DNA from: Ophioderma brevispina
Lineage: Eukaryota; Echinodermata; Ophiuroidea; Amphilepidida; Ophiodermatidae
Reading direction: 5' to 3'
Length of the DNA stretch: 64,000 nucleotides
Assembly: GCA_023653785.1 (NCBI GenBank)
Contig: JAMKCH010084943.1
Coordinates: 48,722 to 112,721 of the forward strand
Shown in pieces: positions 57,030 to 64,000 of the stretch. The translations under genes and the position numbers were made by a program. The notes under the pieces are model-generated. The model was given only the letters and a program-made list of their open reading frames with translations, ran no database searches and was not told the DNA's origin. Within the stretch, counting starts at the first letter, position 1. Every line of letters begins with the position of its first letter.

Positions 57030-58129
57030 TGTGAGAAAAGCAAAAGAACAACTTGAATTTTAAAGAGTTACATATCTTATAAGGCTAAAGGGAATCAATA
57101 GTGTGCACATTTGAGAACCAATTAACATTAAAAAAGATAATGTGTATCAACCAAGTTAAAAACCAGACCTAAGTTATGTTGGCGCCGCTTCATATAGTTG
57201 ATATTGCAATGCGATGTTTCATACGGTCATGATTATAAATCGCGTGCACGACAGGCACGATTAGCATCACAATTCATATATGAGGTTATTTTATACAGGC
57301 AGGACCCGAATTTTGGTTGAATGTGTGAATTTCGGATTTTCCAAGAGCCACTTTGGGGGGGAAAAGGAGCCAAAAGATGACAGGCGCTTAGTGTCCAACC
57401 CCGATTATTGCGATATTTTTTGACCTAATGCACTAGGGTTTGGGACTAATTCCTTAATTCTCTGCAATAGCGTCTTCAAATTAAACAACGGACACAGTAG
57501 TCACGTTATACTGCAAGATCATCGGAGCCCAGGGCTATAAAGTTGTTTTAAATTAACCAGTCATGCTTACGTGATGTCGAAGGTGTGCAAGTGTACAGTA
57601 CAGTCTATCGTATTTAATTCATGTTCCGTTCCCGATTTGCGATCATTTTAATGCATTTTTGAAGTCTCATTAAAATAGTCGCCAAGTTAGCAAACAATAA
57701 CAAGTAGTCGTGATCTATTGCCAATATCGGCAAATTATAGTCGTAACCACCTCGTTTTGGACACAACACCTTGTTTTTAAGTGGTCTCCTCACAATCGAG
57801 GATTAGCTTTGTTATCTACCAGAAACAAGTAAAACAAGGCGAACTTGTAAATTTACGCGATGCTGTTTATAAAAGATGTCCCCGCGAATGTCGCGACACT
57901 AAACATGCAAAAATGCAACTGCAATGTATGAAGTGTCACAAGAGAATCCCAAAAATGTTACCTTTGGTGAAATGACTCAAGAAATCTTAAAATTAATCTT
58001 GCAAAAATCCCTTAAATTCACTAATTAGTAAAAATCTGCTAATTTATCAATTTGGCAACACTATTTTTGAAAAAAAATCATGTAACCACATGTTAAAATT
58101 TGGGCCCTGTACGGGGTCTGGAAAGGGGC
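57030..58129. other. Upstream flank of NDUFV1 / intergenic
   Basis: Possible promoter side of NDUFV1, but no CpG-rich patch, TATA box or first exon could be fixed. Small frames are unrecognised. Confidence 0.35.
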
Positions 58130-58903
58130 GAAACTGAATTTTACGTATTTTCCAACATTTTCCAAGAAATCTAAACAGGCTGGACAACCCAAAAGGACTG
58201 ACCCACATGCTGCAACCAGAACTAAAAAATCATGTCAATGAAAACATGGGTACTACATATTTTAATACCTTTGTTGTGTTATACTTTGCCTACCCCACTT
58301 AGGCGCAATTACACTGATTTGCATATTTTTATAGCTTCATTTGGCATATTTAATTTGCCCGACCCGAAATATGCCCAAAATCTAATCAGGTCAAGAACTC
58401 CTCAGTCCGCTTCCTTCCACCAAAGTTACATCATTATAGCCAGGAACCTCCAGAAAAGAAAACTTGTACACAAGCCTCTTGCGGGAAAATTTTCAAATTA
58501 CAAAAAGATAATGATTGCATATTTTACACTCCCAAAATATAATCAGGTCAGAACTCATCAAACCTGCGTCTCCACCAATTTTATATCATCGTAGCCCATT
58601 CGGAAACTCAGATAATCGTACCAACAATATGCATGTTGACATTTCTGTGCAATATTGACCTTTTTCCCCTACCCCCTGGACAGACCCCGGGGAAGACCCT
58701 GGGGGGCATGAATGACATGGTCCGTAGGGGGTTTCCCCTTATACAATATACCAAATTTTGGCTCCTCTAGCTTCATCCAGAAAAAAAGATTGCCCACGTT
58801 CCAGGGTTAAATTTTTATCACGGACATACGGACATAAATACGGACGGAGCCCAGTTTATTGTCCCCGCCAAACGACCGAACTTCATTTGGCGGGGACAAA
58901 AAT
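58130..58903. mobile_element. Element ending in a GCCCCG-type hairpin with internal duplication
   Basis: The right end carries TTGTCCCCGCCAAA, a 12-base loop and TTTGGCGGGGACAA, preceded by ACGGACATACGGACATAAA repeats, an architecture common at one end of invertebrate nonautonomous elements. The interior has a diverged duplication of about 165 bases (AAT.TAATCAGGTCA.GAACTC near 58,380 and 58,540). The left end was not defined. No coding. Confidence 0.4.
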
Positions 58904-59035
58904 GGAGTACAGCCAAATGTACTAAGATAATTGATAATACCCAATCAATATGATCAAGAAACAGAGCAAGCCACTACAGCAGCATTAGGGACGCCTCATT
59001 TTGTACTCGTTTTCAGGGAAGGCCACTTCAAAATT

Positions 59036-59113
59036 GGACCTCGTTTGTAAGTGGCTACACAAAGGAACACAAAAGGTTAATTCCCATTTTGTGGGTGCTT
59101 ACAAACGAGGTGG
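59036..59113. repeat. 78 bp foldback
   Basis: ACCTCGTTTGTAAGTGGCTA and its near-complement GTGCTTACAAACGAGGT form the arms. Similar CCTCGTTTTG text occurs singly at 57,750 and 59,125. Confidence 0.5.
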
Positions 59114-62100
59114 TGGTTGTACAAAACGAGGATTTATTTACAGTGAATTCAGTTAAACTCATAATTTATTGTATTTGAAAGTAAGGTAAATAAATGACAT
59201 TTTGGTCTGGTGTCCAAATGCTATGGAGGAGAGATTAGCAGTAGTTTCTAATACACTTTCCTCGGTGTTATGTTGGGTCTCATATCGCCCTGGGAACAGT
59301 AACACAGATTCGATCTGTGTACTCAAACCATGTGCAAACAGAATAAACTGAATGTTGAAGGATGTGATGGCAGGCAGAATACTGAATTCATCCCAAATTC
59401 AGTATTCGCCACGACCAGCTAATTGGGCAATGGGTTTCTGTATTTACGTTACTTACGGACAAGACAGAAAGTTTAAGAGATGCCAAAAAAGTGTTTTCAC
59501 TCAATTTCACTCGAGTGGGGTCGGACAGTGGATTTGAGTGAGTTGTAAGTGGGATGAGTGATGAAGCTTTTTTAAACCAAAATGAGTGGGCATCATAGTG
59601 CATTGGTAGTGTTATTGATTTGTAGCTTTGATTGGGTTTGAGTGGGATTTTGTAACTTAAGTTCACTCAAAACCCATTAGTGGGGCTTGGCAAGTTCTTC
59701 TGTCAGGTTAATGTAGGACTCATTGTTACTATGTGCAGCCACAAAAATTCAAATAATAACCAAGGCAAACGCCCATGTTACATGTATTGGCAGCAATGTA
59801 CCACTTTCACACCTTGCGCGTCGTCCTTGTTGTTGCGCAACCAGTCGCGCGTCGTCACGCGTGCTCCTCAAGCACACGCACATGAAAATCTGTGTGTCAC
59901 GCATTGTTATCAGTGTTGTAGAATTTCCCCCATGTTCCTTGGTTATGGTGGCGATTTTCTCCAACCATAGCAAAAACACAATCATGGAGAAACCATTGCA
60001 TTAAAAGATTCCTGCATTCCTAATGTTCAAAAAATCTCCCGATGACCCATTAATTTGAGTAAGGAAAGCGGAATATTTGAGTAAGAGCGCCTGTGGCAGC
60101 CATAGTTTGTTGTTTCCAATCGCAAAGAATTCAACGAACGTAAAGACTGGGTGTTCATAAATATGCATAAGGACGTTCTCATTACGAATATGATTGGCCC
60201 ATTTATGATTTGGGAGCACAAATCCTCGAAAAAAAAAAAATGTGGAACACTTTTGACAGTTTAGGGTGAAAAGGTGACCCCTCTCCCCCAATTTCATGTT
60301 GATCCGAGTAATTGTTGTCAACAGCTTCGCCAGGCCCCCCAACATTGTTTGATGGGGAGTGGGGAAGTATTTGGTAAAAGGGAAGACCTCTGCTTTCTAA
60401 GGAACAATGACTTACCCAAATTCGATATTCTTTGTGAAACATGGGCAATGGTTCCCATATATCATCAAGTGTTCCAAATATTTTTTTCGATGATTGAGGT
60501 GCCCCAACAAGGTCTCTATGATAATGAGTGCATATGCTCATTTACCCATTATAAAATAATTATAAATACATGTGGGCACCTCGAATCTGGTTACGCGTTT
60601 CAGAAAAATCCGCCCATCTCCTTTTCTATTAATCTATGTGTGCAGCTCACTGAGCTGTGCATACGCGGTAAATGCACAAGCATGTTTAAAGACTGTCTCA
60701 ATTTTATTCCGACATGACTAAGCACAGGTACCTTGCATCATTATCCCTAGGAACCTTATATTTGTACCAAACAGTATACCACACTCCTAGTCGACTTCAT
60801 GAAATTGAAACTTCATCTTTTGTATTCAATTGTGCTCCTAATTCTTGCAATTGTTGAACTACTGTCCCCACGAGCTCAGCTCCACTCGGCTTCGAGTATA
60901 ACATGATGACGGTTTGCTATCTGTGTCGGGTGCTTTAAGATGATAATTGCAGAGTAGTAATTTCATGATTTGCGTTTAAACAAAAGCCTGGCCTTGGGAT
61001 TTTGAAAGGAGTTCAGGTCAAAACACCAAGAGCATTATGGTCAAACCTGGGAATAAGTCACGGGGTGTTGACCACTATGTGGTCTGTCATCTTTTGCTAC
61101 TTTTCTCTGCAAAGTAGCTATGAAAAATACAAAAGTTTCCGGTTCAACGGTCTGCCTGTATAAAATAATCTCATCACCTGGAGTTGAGATACGCTAATCG
61201 TACTGTCGTGTACGGTATCTATAATCATGACACACGCCACATTCCAATAATAGCTATAAAATTAAAAAAATTGCCGCCAAATGACTTATGTCCGGTCTTC
61301 AGGGGGGTGGTACACTTAACTTTTGTAACCGTAATATTAAATACTTGCTTCTTCAAACATGCTAGTTCCCTTTTTTTACAGGTCAACATGTGGTTTTTGG
61401 ACAATGTATAATCAATGTCAAGCTCCCTTTTATGTTATTCCTTTTCGTTGTATTTTATAATCAGGTTAGTGGCCAACAAACACTTAATTGCGGTGTTTAA
61501 ATTGGTTTTCATCAATCCTACAATTTTTTGTACAAATAACTGCATTGATAGTGCAACTTATATTTACAGGTTTCGATGGGACACTGTTTTAGGTTCTCTT
61601 CGAAATATCGCCATAAAACACGATGGTGGCGCCATTGTTGTCGCAGGGGTATACATGACCCCCCCCCCCCCCCACCCCACAATGCATAAAGTTCATATAA
61701 CATATTAATGAATAGGCTAATGCTTAACGCCTGTTAAAATGGTACCATTGTCACTCACCAAGATGTTACAGGCAAGAAGTTAAATGATCTGATGCTTGGC
61801 TTCATTTTATTTCAAGTTTCATATATTTTTCAAAAAGGCCCCGGGAAAAGGCAAACCCAGTTTTAATAACAATAAAAAAAGTCAAGTCAATCAAATATGT
61901 TCCCCATTCCAAAATAGTCAAGCACTGCATGTCCTGTCCTGTCTTCGCCTTGAAAGTCTTCCAGATTCTGTAAAGTTTTTATTGTATCAAGTTCATTCAT
62001 CCACATCACTATTAAGATCTCTGTTTTATTCTCCTTTCTCATTCCTCTCCACTTGTGTTAAACGGTGCTGGCAGACATCGCCCTCTTCCTCACTCCATCC

Positions 62101-64000
62101 TCACTTTCACTTGAGTATTCAATCTGTCTGAAATATCTCGATTTTGCTGCCAGTGACGTAAATTTCTTTTTGCACATGGGGGGGTGATGACAATTTATGA
62201 ATAACACAGGGTTGCGGAAACGCTCTATTATAGCACCATATGCGCGTTTCAAGCCGCGGACTAAAATTTTGCCACTTGGATGCTAAAATCCTTACTAAAT
62301 GTAATTGTAATTAGAACAAAATGGCGGGCATTAACCAGTTTTAAAACTATTATCGTAAAAATATGAGGTTATTTTGTAAAAAAATGGATGAAACAGGCAT
62401 CAACATGGGGGATGCTCATATTGACATCCCCCTCATCAAATGTTTTGGTTTTGCATCTTTCTGGACGGATACAAATTTTACATGTCCCCCCTACTCCATA
62501 CAAAAAATACAGACCCCCTATTGGCCAATCAAATTTACATGCCCCTATTATTCTCCCAGCCCCCTCCCTTGTAATTAATGAGCGGTCCCTAAGCTAGCAT
62601 TATTCACTGCAGCAACTATAGAGGCAGCATTTTGTGGTCCCAACTTTATGACAGGGGCAGGACACTAAAGTTAATGCACTAAAGTTGGGGAAGGGTTATT
62701 TGGGGCCTGTAGAAACATATAGGACATATCCGCTAAAGTTACGTTTTTTGGGCGGGGCGGGGGTGACCATTTCTTTTAACCAGATATCGCCCAGTGCTGA
62801 AAATTGGCACAGAGAAATAAGAAAGTAATTTAAGGAGGATTTATATGGCGAATCACCAGGTTGAGCACCAACTAGATTTTTTAGTAAACAAAACCCTGCT
62901 ATTTTGAATTCGCGCGTTTTGCAAAAATCCCTCAAAACTGACAAAGCAATTTAAAATTTCGCCGTTGCTTACTCTACTTCTACTACATGTTTACAAAAAC
63001 ATCGACACATTCAAAAAAAGTACGAGCAATACGTTATCGTGTTATTTCAGCTGTATCAGAGATTGGAATTCCCAATTTGACGGCACGGCTATTGTGTGGA
63101 TCAGAGTTCATGCAAGGTTGTCGAGCCCGGGCTGGCTATGAGATTAAGTACATAGGATATCGCGGGGATTTTCCGACGCAAAAACCTGCGGGGAAAAAAA
63201 GTTTTAAAATACTTCACTTACTGACCTTCTATCGGTATATTCCGATTCCCTGGGTGTCATTATCACGATCTATAATGATTAGGACAAAAATAAAGCCATA
63301 ATGCAAACAGTTTCTACAAGTTTTTTGATGTAGAATTGTACTAAAGGCAAATTTAGTATACTTCAGTGCCTTCAATTTTCTTTCATTTTTCGCCAGTTAT
63401 TAACGCCAAATATCCTTGTTAAGTACACTGACATAAAATGCACCTCCGTTACAAATAAGCATTAGTGACATTTGGGTATGGATTGGTACAAAGTCAAGGT
63501 GAGTAAAATGCAGTTTTAAAAACTGCGTGATGGGACCCCTAATAGCATTTTATATTAATGCTTGACATAGTTACACGGCACAACCCAATATGGGTGTGGC
63601 CGAGGTGTTACGGCAATCATGGAAGTGGGCATGGAATGTACAGAGAATTCGATTCAAAGGTTCACCCATTCCCGGTCAGAGCTACCTAAAGCAATGTTTC
63701 AATCGACGATCAAGAAAAACTGCAAGAATTCACTGATACTGGGCCTAAAAATATAGTAAATATAGCTGGACGGATAGCTCCGCGGCGATTGTGTGTGTGT
63801 TGGAAGCATTGATTGAGGCTTCGCCGAGGTTGTTCACTGTTATTGCGTTGTAGGGAGGGAGAACACGGGCATGTGAATTTAGTAGTATGGAATTTCAATG
63901 TGTTTTAAATCTCAGTGTGAAATTTCCTTTGGCAACACACACGGCATCATTGTCAGAGTTGGGCAACGCACGTGCATGGCAGGGAGGTACGTGTGTGTGT
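59114..64000. other. Intergenic, no supported gene
   Basis: Holds short hairpins (AATACTGAATT/AATTCAGTATT near 59,380), a GAGTGGG-rich patch (59,510-59,655), a C14 run at 61,659-61,672 and GT dinucleotides at the right edge. The longest frames (60,274-60,717; 61,796-62,131; 62,987-63,301, +) have no recognisable motif and no splice context. Nothing resembling a tRNA, snRNA or conserved exon was found. Confidence 0.4.

Noticed and set aside
59680..60004. Two overlapping plus-strand ORFs of over 90 codons
   Set aside because: Both frames are open over a GC-richer patch; no motif, and the minus strand is open too.

Overview
The window is repeat-rich metazoan nuclear DNA: split genes with GT/AG borders, a vertebrate-like nuclear NDUFV1 gene, tRNA-derived SINEs, a Penelope-like element, LINEs, a Helitron-like element and many short inverted-repeat elements. 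I infer a marine invertebrate, perhaps a deuterostome such as an echinoderm or hemichordate; no marker settles the phylum. No operon, CRISPR array or prokaryotic gene is present, and almost all short ORFs are chance frames in AT-rich or repeat DNA.

Layout. 1-12,382: two head-to-tail copies of a 6.63 kb unit, differing only in homopolymer lengths. Each carries the terminal exon of an unidentified + strand gene, four inverted-repeat element copies and a 5'-truncated LINE tail. 12,383-19,000: a broken Penelope-like element (RT end plus GIY-YIG endonuclease) whose 3' region is split by a 984 bp Helitron-like insertion and ends in a hammerhead-like motif; then a decayed jockey-like LINE. 19,000-23,030: foldback elements and featureless or purine-rich DNA. 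23,030-31,090: two diverged, indel-ridden copies of a roughly 3 kb block, with homopurine and homopyrimidine tracts and filled/empty insertion sites. 31,090-42,340: exons of unidentified - strand genes (one with a Ser/Pro-rich tail), a 1.43 kb long-inverted-repeat element and a GCGACA-rich Harbinger-like element. 42,640-46,040: tandem repeats. 46,060-48,465: a nearly intact LINE with a PHD-type zinc finger. 48,470-57,030: - strand NDUFV1 (complex I flavoprotein subunit), from its N-terminal region to the end of the NADH/FMN-binding region, with SINEs and other elements in its introns. 57,030-64,000: intergenic DNA with small repeats.

NDUFV1 is the only gene named with confidence. Its exons between 50.3 and 55.4 kb carry many 1-2 base indels while the 48.47-48.70 kb exon is clean, and its Fe-S-binding 3' exons are not visible downstream, where the LINE sits within a few bases of the splice donor. 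Together with the near-perfect tandem copy and the noisy 23-31 kb block, this points to local consensus errors and possible mis-joins, so frame breaks here should not be read as pseudogenisation without raw-read support. I found no convincing undescribed multi-gene system; the notable items are mobile-element architectures.
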